Positions 22,641-30,588 of a DNA stretch of 32,313 bases are shown piece by piece. The notes under the pieces are model-generated. The model made no database searches. It was not told the DNA's origin and was given only the letters and a program-made list of their open reading frames with translations. The first letter of the stretch is position 1, and each line of letters starts with the position of its first letter. Location: positions 1-32,313 of the forward strand of contig JAKPFN010000115.1 of NCBI GenBank assembly GCA_029551395.1, read 5' to 3'. The position numbers and the translations under genes are program-made. Origin of the DNA: Armatimonadota bacterium (GTDB taxonomy: Bacteria; Armatimonadota; UBA5829; DTLH01).

Positions 22641-23031
22641 ACTTTTTATTGAGCTCTTTCCAGTTGTCTATAAAGTACGGTAGTTTGTCTATAGCCTGGC
22701 TTACAAGGTTACTTATTATCTGTTCATCAATGTCGGATAACGTACAGAACTCGATTTTCCTAAGAAATTTACTCGCTCCTGATTTGAGGACATTATTTGT
22801 ATCATCCAGCAGCCCACCGAAATGAAATAATAGATTTACACTTTTCTTTGTTAGTGCAATAGCACAAATCCAGTGATGAAAGTCGCCATTGAGAGCAAAG
22901 GTCAACTGCTTCCACTTTACAGCCATAGTAAAGCTGGGGTCTATCGATTCGATGACGGATATTACTCTTTCGGCAATCTCTCGATACTGCGGGTCAACAC
23001 CATATAGATATTCGTTAGCAATTTCATTCAT
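22639..23031 (-). CDS. DUF1801 (YdhG-like) domain protein
   Basis: About 130 residues from the ATG at 23031 (MNEIANEYLYGVDP); the frame is open to a TTG at 23055. The pattern is that of DUF1801: a helix ending in MAVKWKQLTFALNGDFHHWI, then CAIALTKKSVNLLFHFGGLL, a strand pair around KSGASKFLRKIEF, and a final helix after DIDEQIISNLV. The fold is small and iron-chaperone frataxin-like, and its biochemical role is unsettled. It stands alone between panD, converging from the left, and the tRNA-Ser gene 66 bases upstream, and may be read from the tRNA promoter. Confidence 0.75.
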   Translation of the reverse strand: MNEIANEYLYGVDPQYREIAERVISVIESIDPSFTMAVKWKQLTFALNGDFHHWICAIALTKKSVNLLFHFGGLLDDTNNVLKSGASKFLRKIEFCTLSDIDEQIISNLVSQAIDKLPYFIDNWKELNKK

Positions 23032-23096
23032 AGTGCAATTTAATTCCAGGAGCAATAACTAATAGATAGTTGTTCTTGAAAGACAGGTAAAATGCG

Positions 23097-23186
<90 letters not shown>

Positions 23187-23248
23187 AGTCCCGTTTGTAG
23201 TTGATAGTTCGCAGTTCATAGGGCTTGCGAATTGTTTATGAGCATGTG

Positions 23249-23274
23249 AAAACCCGGCCCTTAGAGCCGGGTTT
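23249..23274 (-). terminator. Hairpin terminator after the tRNA-Arg pair
   Basis: AAACCCGGC (23250-23258) and GCCGGGTTT (23266-23274) form a perfect 9-bp stem with a seven-base loop. On the minus strand it is followed by only four T bases. It lies between the tRNA-Arg pair and tRNA-Ser, so it probably ends or attenuates the tRNA-Arg transcript, unless it is only a processing element. Confidence 0.6.
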
Positions 23275-23311
23275 CTCAAATATACTGGTAATATTAACTG
23301 CGAATTGGTCT

Positions 23312-23387
23312 TGGCGCCCTCGGAGGGAATCGAACCCCCTACGCCCTCCTTAGGACGGAGGCGCTCTATCCGGTGAGCTACGAGGGC
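23312..23387 (-). tRNA. tRNA-Arg (anticodon CCU)
   Basis: A clean 73-base cloverleaf plus encoded CCA. The acceptor GCCCTCG pairs with CGAGGGC, the D loop is ACCGGATA with A20, the anticodon arm is CCTCC-GTCCTAA-GGAGG, and the T loop is TTCGATT. Anticodon CCU reads AGG. It starts three bases after the CCA of tRNA-Arg(GCG). Confidence 0.95.
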
Positions 23388-23390
23388 AAA

Positions 23391-23466
23391 TGGCGCGCTT
23401 GGAGGGACTCGAACCCCCGACCTAAAGGTCCGCAACCTTTCGCTCTATCCTCTGAGCTACAAGCGC
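23391..23466 (-). tRNA. tRNA-Arg (anticodon GCG)
   Basis: A 73-base cloverleaf plus encoded CCA: acceptor GCGCTTG with CAAGCGC, D loop AGAGGATA with the A20 arginine identity base, anticodon arm AAAGG-TTGCGGA-CCTTT, variable loop AGGTC, T loop TTCGAGT. The anticodon is GCG with C35, reading CGC and perhaps CGU. Most bacteria use an ACG tRNA, edited to inosine, for these codons, so this isoacceptor is unusual. It is first in the tRNA transcript. Confidence 0.93.
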
Positions 23467-23484
23467 GCGTTTTCGGCAAGACAT

Positions 23485-23513
23485 AGTATACCACGATGGC
23501 GGCCTGAAGTCAA
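23485..23513 (-). promoter_or_regulatory. Sigma-70 promoter of the tRNA-Arg cluster
   Basis: On the minus strand TTGACT (23508-23513), a 17-base spacer and TATACT (23485-23490), five of six matches in each. The start would be a few bases downstream, about 10-15 bases before the first tRNA. One arm of a 10-bp inverted repeat falls inside the spacer. Confidence 0.8.
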
Positions 23514-23537
23514 TATTTTAACTGCCTGGCCGCCATC
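23495..23537. repeat. 10-bp perfect inverted repeat over the tRNA promoter
   Basis: GATGGCGGCC at 23495-23504 and its complement GGCCGCCATC at 23528-23537, separated by 23 bases. The left arm is in the spacer of the tRNA promoter and the -35 is between the arms. As RNA on the minus strand it would also form a hairpin 46 bases after the cysteine-rich gene, but no T run follows. Confidence 0.6.
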
Positions 23538-23582
23538 AGAGTGGTCTAATTATTTATATGCTTGCTCGGGAATAATCACAGG

Positions 23583-24221
23583 TTATCGGCATCCACTTGA
23601 TCCGCAGTTTTTCTGTGCAATTTTATCTTTGCAGGTGCATGCTGCGCCATCAGCGCAACCGCATTCGCAATTTGGAATGTCACATTTACCGATAGAACAA
23701 CCCATAAGCTTCATTGGGCACTGATCGCTCAGCATCATAGCGCAAATTGCAGGCTTACAGTTTCCCTGGCAACACTCGCAACCTTCAACGCAGGCTTGTC
23801 CGGCCGGCAAGTCCTTATGAACAGCAACCCACATATTTATAGTTCGAGCGTATAACTCTCCCTGGAGATCGTTCACACGTCCAACCAGCGCAGCGACTGC
23901 AGCTTCATTGACTGGTCTTGCAAGAAGAGCTGCATTAAGCTCATTGCGGGCATCAGCAAGCTGCTGGCGAAGACCGGCTGTATCTCTCACATAAGCATCG
24001 TAGACTTCCCTGGCAGCGCCTTCTGCGAAGCATTTACAGTTACCGCAATCCATTCGACCAGCACACGGCTTGCACATGGAACATCCGTCTTTACCGTCTG
24101 CAGCATGGACAGCAGCCATCTGATCTCCAGCCACCGCCGGGGTCTGGGATGTCACATATCCGAAGAATAATGCTGTGGCGAGTAATACAATTCCTGCTAA
24201 AACATAATACTTGTTTCGCAT
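23583..24221 (-). CDS. Secreted cysteine-rich protein with ZraP/CnrR-like helical core (putative metal-binding)
   Basis: 212 residues with a strong AGGAGG before the ATG. Residues 7-24 are a signal peptide or anchor (VLAGIVLLATALFFGYV). Six cysteines lie at 47-64 (CSMCKPC and CGNCKC). A cysteine-free helical segment at about 72-140 contains LRQQLADARNELNAALLA, RPVNEAAVAALVGRVNDLQG and KDLPAG, resembling the helical hairpin of periplasmic metal sensors and chaperones such as ZraP and CnrR. Sixteen more cysteines follow at 144-211 (ACVEGCECC, CDIPNCECGC, CTCKDK). Twenty-two cysteines in a secreted protein suggest metal binding or several disulfides. No metal transporter lies beside it. The combination of parts is not one I recognise. 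Confidence 0.75.
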   Translation of the reverse strand: MRNKYYVLAGIVLLATALFFGYVTSQTPAVAGDQMAAVHAADGKDGCSMCKPCAGRMDCGNCKCFAEGAAREVYDAYVRDTAGLRQQLADARNELNAALLARPVNEAAVAALVGRVNDLQGELYARTINMWVAVHKDLPAGQACVEGCECCQGNCKPAICAMMLSDQCPMKLMGCSIGKCDIPNCECGCADGAACTCKDKIAQKNCGSSGCR

Positions 24222-24443
24222 ACAAAATACCTCCTAATTTATATTATCTACACTTTTCAACCTGAGTGCTAAAATCTGCAACCCAACGGTTTCATACCAA
24301 CAAGACGCAGTAAATAATAACCTGGTTCCACAATTTTATGCAAACCATAACTGGCAAGCATACGTATACCTATCAGGGTACGCCTCACTTACCTTTATGC
24401 AGTTGGCCCGGATGTTTATAAAACTTAGTTAATCTTACATTAG

Positions 24444-24473
24444 TTGAAGAATATTTTTATGATCTACTATAGT
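24444..24473 (+). promoter_or_regulatory. Sigma-70 promoter for the membrane protein-ABC-MoxR operon
   Basis: TTGAAG (24444-24449) and TATAGT (24468-24473) with an 18-base spacer. The start would be near 24480, leaving a leader of about 145 bases to the ATG at 24626. The rest of the 404-base gap between the cysteine-rich gene and this operon shows no gene. Confidence 0.55.
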
Positions 24474-24625
24474 CTAACAAGGTAATCATACCGGCATGTT
24501 ACATTATGGCAGTTCAGGCCATTACAGGTAATAATACACCAAAAAATTTGCAGGAAATAACAGCCTGGTTGTCTAACAAGTCAATAATAATTCCAATCTG
24601 GTCAAGCATCTCCCAAGGAGGCGCA

Positions 24626-26692
24626 ATGTTCACGAAGATTCTGGTAGTCTTTTCAATCGCCTTAACAACACTGTCAATCGAAGCGCAAGCGGTGCAGATT
24701 GACGCCGAAGTGGGATTTGGAGGTAAGTGCAGACAAGGAACCTGGGTCCCCATAACTATCAACCTGAAGAACCCCACCAACGACACTATCGCTGGAACGA
24801 TTGCCACAATAGACCTCATTACAAAGCAGCCATCTACACATCGAACCGCCTTCGAACTAGGCGGACCATCAGAAAAACAATATACACACTATTGGCTGCC
24901 AGACCAGCCAGGCTCAGAAGCAATACTCAAGGTAATGGTGGATCGAGGACGCGTCAAAGATGAGAATAAATTGATCGTCAAGTGCCCTTACCAGTATGTC
25001 TATCCTGACAATATGTTTGTTACGGCTGTTGGGCCAGCACAGGCAACATTAAACTTTCTGGATGGTTTTCAGCTTGTCGCTCTAAAACCTGGACAGAGTG
25101 GAATACCGGGATCAACCTCCACTCAGATAAGAATAGAAGCAGGCTTGATAGATGCCGACAACATACCGGATAGACCTCTGGGCTACGATGGCGTTGATGT
25201 GCTTGTGCTTGCTGACCTGGCGCCATCTCGCACAGCCCCCGAGCAGCTTGCTGCCATTGGTATGTGGGTAGCAAGCGGCGGAACTCTCGTAGTGAACGGA
25301 GGCGCTGACTACCAGCGGTTGCAAAACAGCTTTTATGAGGAGATGCTGCCTGTCAAAGTAACCGGAGCCAGAGAACTGAGCAGCCTGAATTCATTAAACA
25401 CAATACCTAATATTGGCATACCAATAGAAAATGCCGCGAGCGTTGTCATTGAAAGCCAATTGAAACCCGATGCTAGGGCTCTTGTAATGCAAGAAGGCAT
25501 ACCCTTGGTTACAGTCTGGGACTATGGATTGGGAAGAGTCATTTTTCTAGCATTCGATTATACTTCACCAACACTTCGAGCTTGGGGCGGACAGATTAAT
25601 ATGTGGAAGGCGATTCTACTGCTATCGAGCAAGAGAGTGCCTTTAGCCTCACCGATAATTGATACTTCATCACACACAACAATGCCTGGTCTGCCACCGA
25701 CACAATCACCAATCCGGCCTCACCAGCGAGAATCAACAACTATGGGATCAATAGAGAGTGTTGCTGGAAACATGCCATCTATAACAACACCTTCACTCCA
25801 GATTATTCTTATATATCTTCTTGCATATCTGTTTTGTCTTGTACCTGTCAACTACTTCATTCTGACTAGAAAAAACCGGCGCGAACTTGCATGGATTACA
25901 ACTCCTGCTGTGATTATTCTATTTACGATAGGCGCGTATGGAATCGGCTATACAATGAAAGGAAGCAGGCTGCTGCTGAACACAATTTCCGTAACTGAAG
26001 CTTCCACAGGCATAAAGTATGCTGCAATCAATACTTATATTGGGATATTCTCACCAGCGCGCAGGTCTTACGGTATGGAAATTTACGATACATTTGCGGT
26101 TACATCAGAGCGTGAACAAGTTAATGCTAACCAATACTGGCTCGGCGGAACACAACAGCAGACTAGACGCCGAGGATGGAAACCTATAAATGTTCACTTT
26201 GCTGATACAACTGTTCTGCCGGAAATATCAATGGATATGTGGTCGATGCGATCATTCCGTGCTGAAAGTGGTTGCGATCTAGGAGGAGCTTTGGATGCTA
26301 ACCTAACCGTTGATACTAAAGCAAAAAAAGTAACGGGGAGGATAAGCAACAACACCAAATACGACCTCAACGACTGCCAGATTTTCATCGGTCAGCAGAC
26401 AGCAATGATTGATAACATAAGAAAGAATTCGGTAGTAGAAGTAGAATCTGACCTAAGTCATATTGGGTCTAATTCAATTCATGCCCAGCATAAGATTAAA
26501 TTATCTGAATTAGAGCTTGATCTGCTGACTTCTATATTGAACCAGCTACCAACTATGCCAAAGAACATCATAATAACAGCTTGGAGCGACCAATCACCTA
26601 CTCCAATTAAACTCAAAAGAGGGCACGCAGAACGCCAGTCTGCGAACTGCTTTTTATTTAGGGTCTCCCCAGATGGAGGTCAGATCAAATGA
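24626..26692 (+). CDS. Large membrane-anchored protein with glutamine-amidotransferase-like extracytoplasmic domain, unknown function
   Basis: 688 residues from the ATG at 24626, chosen because AAGGAGG lies just upstream and the protein then begins with a signal peptide (MFTKILVVFSIALTTLSIEA). Residues about 25-125 are a beta-sandwich-like region (GKCRQGTWVPITINLKN). Residues about 180-330 look like a class I glutamine-amidotransferase-type fold without an obvious catalytic Cys (DVLVLADLAPSRT, AIGMWVASGGTLVVNGGADY, FLAFDYTSPTLRAW). Two membrane helices lie near 395-450 (IILIYLLAYLFCLVPVNYFI, then ITTPAVIILFTIGAYGI), followed by another outside domain of about 230 residues. Similar proteins accompany ABC, MoxR and DUF58 genes in several phyla. 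The stop overlaps the ABC ATPase start (ATGA). Confidence 0.75.
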   Translation: MFTKILVVFSIALTTLSIEAQAVQIDAEVGFGGKCRQGTWVPITINLKNPTNDTIAGTIATIDLITKQPSTHRTAFELGGPSEKQYTHYWLPDQPGSEAILKVMVDRGRVKDENKLIVKCPYQYVYPDNMFVTAVGPAQATLNFLDGFQLVALKPGQSGIPGSTSTQIRIEAGLIDADNIPDRPLGYDGVDVLVLADLAPSRTAPEQLAAIGMWVASGGTLVVNGGADYQRLQNSFYEEMLPVKVTGARELSSLNSLNTIPNIGIPIENAASVVIESQLKPDARALVMQEGIPLVTVWDYGLGRVIFLAFDYTSPTLRAWGGQINMWKAILLLSSKRVPLASPIIDTSSHTTMPGLPPTQSPIRPHQRESTTMGSIESVAGNMPSITTPSLQIILIYLLAYLFCLVPVNYFILTRKNRRELAWITTPAVIILFTIGAYGIGYTMKGSRLLLNTISVTEASTGIKYAAINTYIGIFSPARRSYGMEIYDTFAVTSEREQVNANQYWLGGTQQQTRRRGWKPINVHFADTTVLPEISMDMWSMRSFRAESGCDLGGALDANLTVDTKAKKVTGRISNNTKYDLNDCQIFIGQQTAMIDNIRKNSVVEVESDLSHIGSNSIHAQHKIKLSELELDLLTSILNQLPTMPKNIIITAWSDQSPTPIKLKRGHAERQSANCFLFRVSPDGGQIK

Positions 26693-27624
26693 GCATAATC
26701 CTGCGAACCGAGCATCTTACAAAAGTCTATGGCCCACTCATTGCTGTAAACAACTTGTGCCTGGAGATAAATGCAGGCGATATTATGGGATTTATAGGGC
26801 CAAATGGCGCAGGGAAGACCACAACAATAAAGATGATTGCGACACTCCTGCGGCCTACTTCTGGCACTGCTTACGTTAACGATATGAATGTCCTGGAACA
26901 TCCTACGGAAGTAAGGCGGATGATCGGATACATGCCGGATTTCTTCGGCGTTTACGATGATGTCAAGACCTGGGAATACCTGGATTTCTTCGCTGCTGCT
27001 TATAAAATCCCATCTCACAAGCGAAAGCGTACCATAGACAATGTCCTGGAACTCACGGACTTGATGGGAAAGCGGGACGATTTCGTTGAAACCCTCAGCA
27101 GAGGTATGAAACAGCGTTTATGCCTTGCCAAGACTCTCCTGCATGACCCTGCAGTGCTGCTTCTGGACGAACCTGCATCAGGACTCGATCCCAGAGCGAG
27201 AATAGACATCAAAGAACTGCTAAAAGAGCTTAAATCGATGGGGAAAACCATCCTGATTTCAAGCCACATACTGCCGGAGTTGGCCGATTTCTGTAACAAG
27301 GTAGCTATTATTGAGCGAGGAGAGTTGATCGTAAGCGGAGACGTGGCTGAAATTATGGGGAAAGCCAGAGGTGGAAAACTACTGGAACTACGGCTGGTGG
27401 ACCGCTTCGAAGATGCTATTACTATGCTTTCAGAAATGCAGAATATCAGATCAGTAAAACAGGAAGACGGCATTCTCAGGATTCAATACACAGGAGAACC
27501 TGACCAGCAGTATGAGATTCTGACTGCCTTGGTCAGCTCAGGATTTAAAGTACAATCGTTCTGCGAGGCTCAAATTGACCTTGAGGACATTTTCATGAAA
27601 GTAACGACAGGTGCGGTAGCATGA
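26689..27624 (+). CDS. ABC transporter ATP-binding protein (ABC-2 type)
   Basis: 311 residues. The ATPase domain covers residues 1-225. Walker A is MGFIGPNGAGKTTTIKM, the signature is TLSRGMKQRLCLAKTLL, Walker B is PAVLLLDEPASGLDPRAR, and the switch His is in ISSHILPE. A C-terminal extension of about 85 residues (LELRLVDRFEDAITMLSEMQ onward) is typical of ATPases paired with ABC-2 permeases. The cargo is unknown. The gene overlaps both neighbours by four bases, so all three are translated together and probably form one complex. Confidence 0.92.
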   Translation: MSIILRTEHLTKVYGPLIAVNNLCLEINAGDIMGFIGPNGAGKTTTIKMIATLLRPTSGTAYVNDMNVLEHPTEVRRMIGYMPDFFGVYDDVKTWEYLDFFAAAYKIPSHKRKRTIDNVLELTDLMGKRDDFVETLSRGMKQRLCLAKTLLHDPAVLLLDEPASGLDPRARIDIKELLKELKSMGKTILISSHILPELADFCNKVAIIERGELIVSGDVAEIMGKARGGKLLELRLVDRFEDAITMLSEMQNIRSVKQEDGILRIQYTGEPDQQYEILTALVSSGFKVQSFCEAQIDLEDIFMKVTTGAVA

Positions 27625-29282
27625 CACCATTACAGACAACATTAAAATCTGCATTCCAAGGAATTAAAGGAGTAAAGTACGAAAATCCGGTAGTTACCAA
27701 GGAACTCCGGACACGAATGCGGGGCGCAAAGGCCCATTGGCTGATGATGGGATATGTAGTACTGCTTGGAACGTGCTTAATGATCACATATTACAGCCAA
27801 TGGATAGTTACTGGAGGACAATTCAGCCCTGATTCCTGGGTTAACACCCGCTTCGGATTCAGGTTGTTTTCGGCTCTGACCTGGTGTCAGGCGATTGTGA
27901 TCGCATTGATCGTCCCCAGCTTAACTGCCGGATCGCTTACTCTTGAGCGGGAACAGCAGACCATTGAGATGCTTTCCTTAACAGCGCTTTCGGCTAGAAA
28001 CATCGTTGCTGGAAAGATTACTTCAGCGATGCTATTCATCCTGATGTTGCTTGCATGTTCGCTTCCGCTGTCAGGCATTTGTCTCATGTTTGGCAGTATT
28101 TCGCCGCTTGAGATTCTTGTAACATATCTGATGCTTATAGCATGGGCATTCTTGTTCTCCTCTATAGGAGTATATTTCTCTGCTATTTCCAAAAAAACAT
28201 CAGGAGCCTCACTTGCGGCATTCGGCACGATTGGGATGTATACCTGGTTCACAACAGGGTTTGCAGCCAGCTCCATGTATGGTGGAGCAGATATTGCTTT
28301 TGCTGGGCTAAGTGCTTGTACAGCAGCCTCTCTGAGTGTATCAATGGCTGAAGTATTTGGCGTTAGTATACCTGTCGCATTGGTAGGCATTTTACTCAAT
28401 GTAAGCATTGGATTATTGTTGTTGACCAGTGCAACTACACAGATTCCTTATCATCGAGAGCAGAGGTCTGTCCATATCAGGTTGCTGATCCTGGGGATAT
28501 TTCTCGTTAACATGTTTCTGTTTGTTGGCAATGTATTTGCCAGTCTTGGCGTATACAATACGCAGGATTTGATACATGCAGCATTCATTGTCTTAATGGT
28601 CTCTATATTTCCATTTATCTCTGTATTCTCGACTGGCCCACACCGCAAGGATATCAGCCTTTGGAAGCAGCTATTCTCCGGTCGATGGAAGATAAAAATC
28701 TTCGAAAACCGTCCTGTTGGCGGATTCTGGTTCCTGATTGCATGGTGGATAATTGGATGTATAGCTATTTTGATATGTATCTCTATAGCGGCACCAGGTG
28801 TTGTATTAACAGTCTTTCATCGACCTGCTACCCAGCCAGGCGTTGATCAAATAAATGAACTCGATGCAATATTCCAGATTGCAGTTGGGATTTTGGGATC
28901 AGTGATAGCCTTTACATCGATAGGGTTGTTGGCATCCACCATTGTGCCTAACCGCCAGTCAGCGGCAGCAATCCTTTTGCTAGTAATGGTTCTGGCATGG
29001 ATGGGGTATCCTATCTTAGCATGGCAGACTGAAAACTCATATGACTTCACATGGGGAAAAGCACACGGGCTAAAATGGCAACTTACCTATTTTTATCCAT
29101 ATCTGCCTATAAAAGCAGCTCTTGGTGAATGGAAGCCTGGTAGTAATGCACCTTATCTGTTGACATCTCCCAAGACAACTTGGGTTGGTTGTGCTGTGGC
29201 ATGGGGAATTGTGTCAATAGCAGCATTATCACTTGCTAATCTGCTAAACAAGCGAAAGCTAGGGATACCGGATGATCGATGA
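27621..29282 (+). CDS. ABC-2 type transporter permease
   Basis: 553 residues with about ten to twelve hydrophobic segments. The N-terminal cytoplasmic part reads NPVVTKELRTRMRGAKAHWL, the usual opening of ABC-2/NosY-like permeases. It is followed by the conserved SLTLEREQQTIEMLSLTALS, ARNIVAGKI and a first set of membrane helices. A second set after about residue 360 makes it a long permease, roughly twice the smallest family members. It is coupled to the ATPase by an ATGA overlap and overlaps the coiled-coil gene by 11 bases. The substrate is unknown. Confidence 0.9.
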   Translation: MTPLQTTLKSAFQGIKGVKYENPVVTKELRTRMRGAKAHWLMMGYVVLLGTCLMITYYSQWIVTGGQFSPDSWVNTRFGFRLFSALTWCQAIVIALIVPSLTAGSLTLEREQQTIEMLSLTALSARNIVAGKITSAMLFILMLLACSLPLSGICLMFGSISPLEILVTYLMLIAWAFLFSSIGVYFSAISKKTSGASLAAFGTIGMYTWFTTGFAASSMYGGADIAFAGLSACTAASLSVSMAEVFGVSIPVALVGILLNVSIGLLLLTSATTQIPYHREQRSVHIRLLILGIFLVNMFLFVGNVFASLGVYNTQDLIHAAFIVLMVSIFPFISVFSTGPHRKDISLWKQLFSGRWKIKIFENRPVGGFWFLIAWWIIGCIAILICISIAAPGVVLTVFHRPATQPGVDQINELDAIFQIAVGILGSVIAFTSIGLLASTIVPNRQSAAAILLLVMVLAWMGYPILAWQTENSYDFTWGKAHGLKWQLTYFYPYLPIKAALGEWKPGSNAPYLLTSPKTTWVGCAVAWGIVSIAALSLANLLNKRKLGIPDDR

Positions 29283-30588
29283 GAAGTTCGAGCAAGATTT
29301 AGTGCAGATGAGGCGCAGAATCAGGTTTCTGCTGGTTCAAAAGCGTGCGTTGATGGCTGGAACAGCAGGAGCTGGGCTTGCTACGGTACTGCTCATCGTA
29401 TCGAAGTGGCGTTATGAGCTTGGCGAGCCGGTTTTACTCGCAGGAATAATCTTCTTTGCCTTGATTGCCGGAGTTGTCTGGGGCTTTCTATATAAACTGA
29501 ACCACTTCGTAACAGCCAGAGCCACAGAAAGCCGATTGGACCTGAAAGAGCGGCTATCCAGTGCCGTTGCGCTTGCAGACCAGGACTCGGAGATGATCCG
29601 GTCGCTTATCGATGACGCTTCCAGACACATGAACGGCATTAATCCCAAAGAAGTGTTCCCTTACCGGTTCACGAAAGAAATGGCAGCCTTTGGATTAATG
29701 CTTGTTATACTCTTTGGCACCTACTTTATCCCTCAGATCCCTGCACTGCAGTCTAAAGACAGGCGCGAAGAAGTCAAGGTGATGATGAACGAAGGTAAAC
29801 GGCTGGAAAAACTGGCAAAGAACCTCGAAGAACGAGTGTCACCTGACAATGAGATAGCAAAACAGATTGCCGAGAACATGAAAAAACTCGGCAAAAAGCT
29901 GCAGTCCGGCAGGATGACCCGAAAGCAGGCTATCCTCGAGATGCGCAAGCTGGACAAAGAGATAAAAGATGCTCAGGACAGGATAGCCGCAAGGAATCAA
30001 TCGCCTAAGTCGATGGCTGAAGCAGGTCAAGAACTCCAAAATCTGTCCGCTGCTTTTGCTGGCAAATTGCAGGAACAGGTGGAAAAGGAACTGAAGGAAA
30101 AACTGGCTTCCGGGATAAAAGACCCAAAGCTGGAAGAACTGCAGAAACGCCTGAAAGACCTGCAAGAATCAAAAGGGGAACTCACACCGGAACAAATCAA
30201 GCAGATGGAGAAGAAGGTTCAGGATTACCTGAAATCTCAACAGAACATCTCCGTACCTCCAGAGTTATCTGCACTTATGGCCGAACTTATTAAGAACGAA
30301 GATTTTACAAAGGCTCAGGAGTTGCTGTCCGAACTTTCCAAAAAGCTGAACCAGCAGGGCAGTAAAATGTCTCAAGAAGACCTGAAAAACCTCGAAAAGC
30401 AGCTAAAAGCGCTTGCTGAGGCACTGAAAGACACTGACCTTGACCAGCTTTCCAAGACGTTGCGGGAAGCAGCCGAACAGCTTGCAAAAATGGACCCAGA
30501 AGAAGCTGCAGAACGGCTCAAGCAGATGCAGGCAGCATTCAATATGGCCAAGGACTTGAAAGAACTTAAAGAAGCAGGCGGTGGGTGA
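29272..30588 (+). CDS. Membrane-anchored coiled-coil protein, interrupted by an in-frame TGA
   Basis: 438 residues up to a TGA. Two membrane helices lie at about 28-72 (LMAGTAGAGLATVLLIVS and VLLAGIIFFALIAGVVWGFL) and a third at about 135-152 (AAFGLMLVILFGTYFIPQIP). Residues 160-435 form a long coiled coil dense in Lys, Glu and Gln (ELKEKLASGIKDPKLEELQK and similar). The layout matches a family of uncharacterised proteins found with ABC, MoxR and DUF58 genes in planctomycetes and related phyla. Those proteins continue through a Gly/Cys-rich linker into a C-terminal domain. Here the frame reaches GGG, meets TGA at 30586, and continues open for 133 codons encoding just such a linker and domain. 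Confidence 0.8.
   Translation: MIDEKFEQDLVQMRRRIRFLLVQKRALMAGTAGAGLATVLLIVSKWRYELGEPVLLAGIIFFALIAGVVWGFLYKLNHFVTARATESRLDLKERLSSAVALADQDSEMIRSLIDDASRHMNGINPKEVFPYRFTKEMAAFGLMLVILFGTYFIPQIPALQSKDRREEVKVMMNEGKRLEKLAKNLEERVSPDNEIAKQIAENMKKLGKKLQSGRMTRKQAILEMRKLDKEIKDAQDRIAARNQSPKSMAEAGQELQNLSAAFAGKLQEQVEKELKEKLASGIKDPKLEELQKRLKDLQESKGELTPEQIKQMEKKVQDYLKSQQNISVPPELSALMAELIKNEDFTKAQELLSELSKKLNQQGSKMSQEDLKNLEKQLKALAEALKDTDLDQLSKTLREAAEQLAKMDPEEAAERLKQMQAAFNMAKDLKELKEAGGG

Noticed and set aside
24264-24272. GAGTGCTAA, one half of the CIRCE heat-shock operator, upstream of the cysteine-rich gene
   Set aside because: The other half is only about 5 of 9 and the spacing is 8 instead of 9. One 9-base match in 32 kb is not surprising.
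24506-24625. N-terminal extension of 40 residues on the 688-residue membrane protein
   Set aside because: The ATG at 24506 has no ribosome site and the extension precedes a proper signal peptide. The ATG at 24626 has AAGGAGG just upstream.
30586-30588. Genome-wide reassignment of TGA to Trp or Gly
   Set aside because: Several genes here (such as waaA, lpxK, lipB, tamB and the 688-residue protein) end at TGA overlapping the next start, so TGA is a normal stop.
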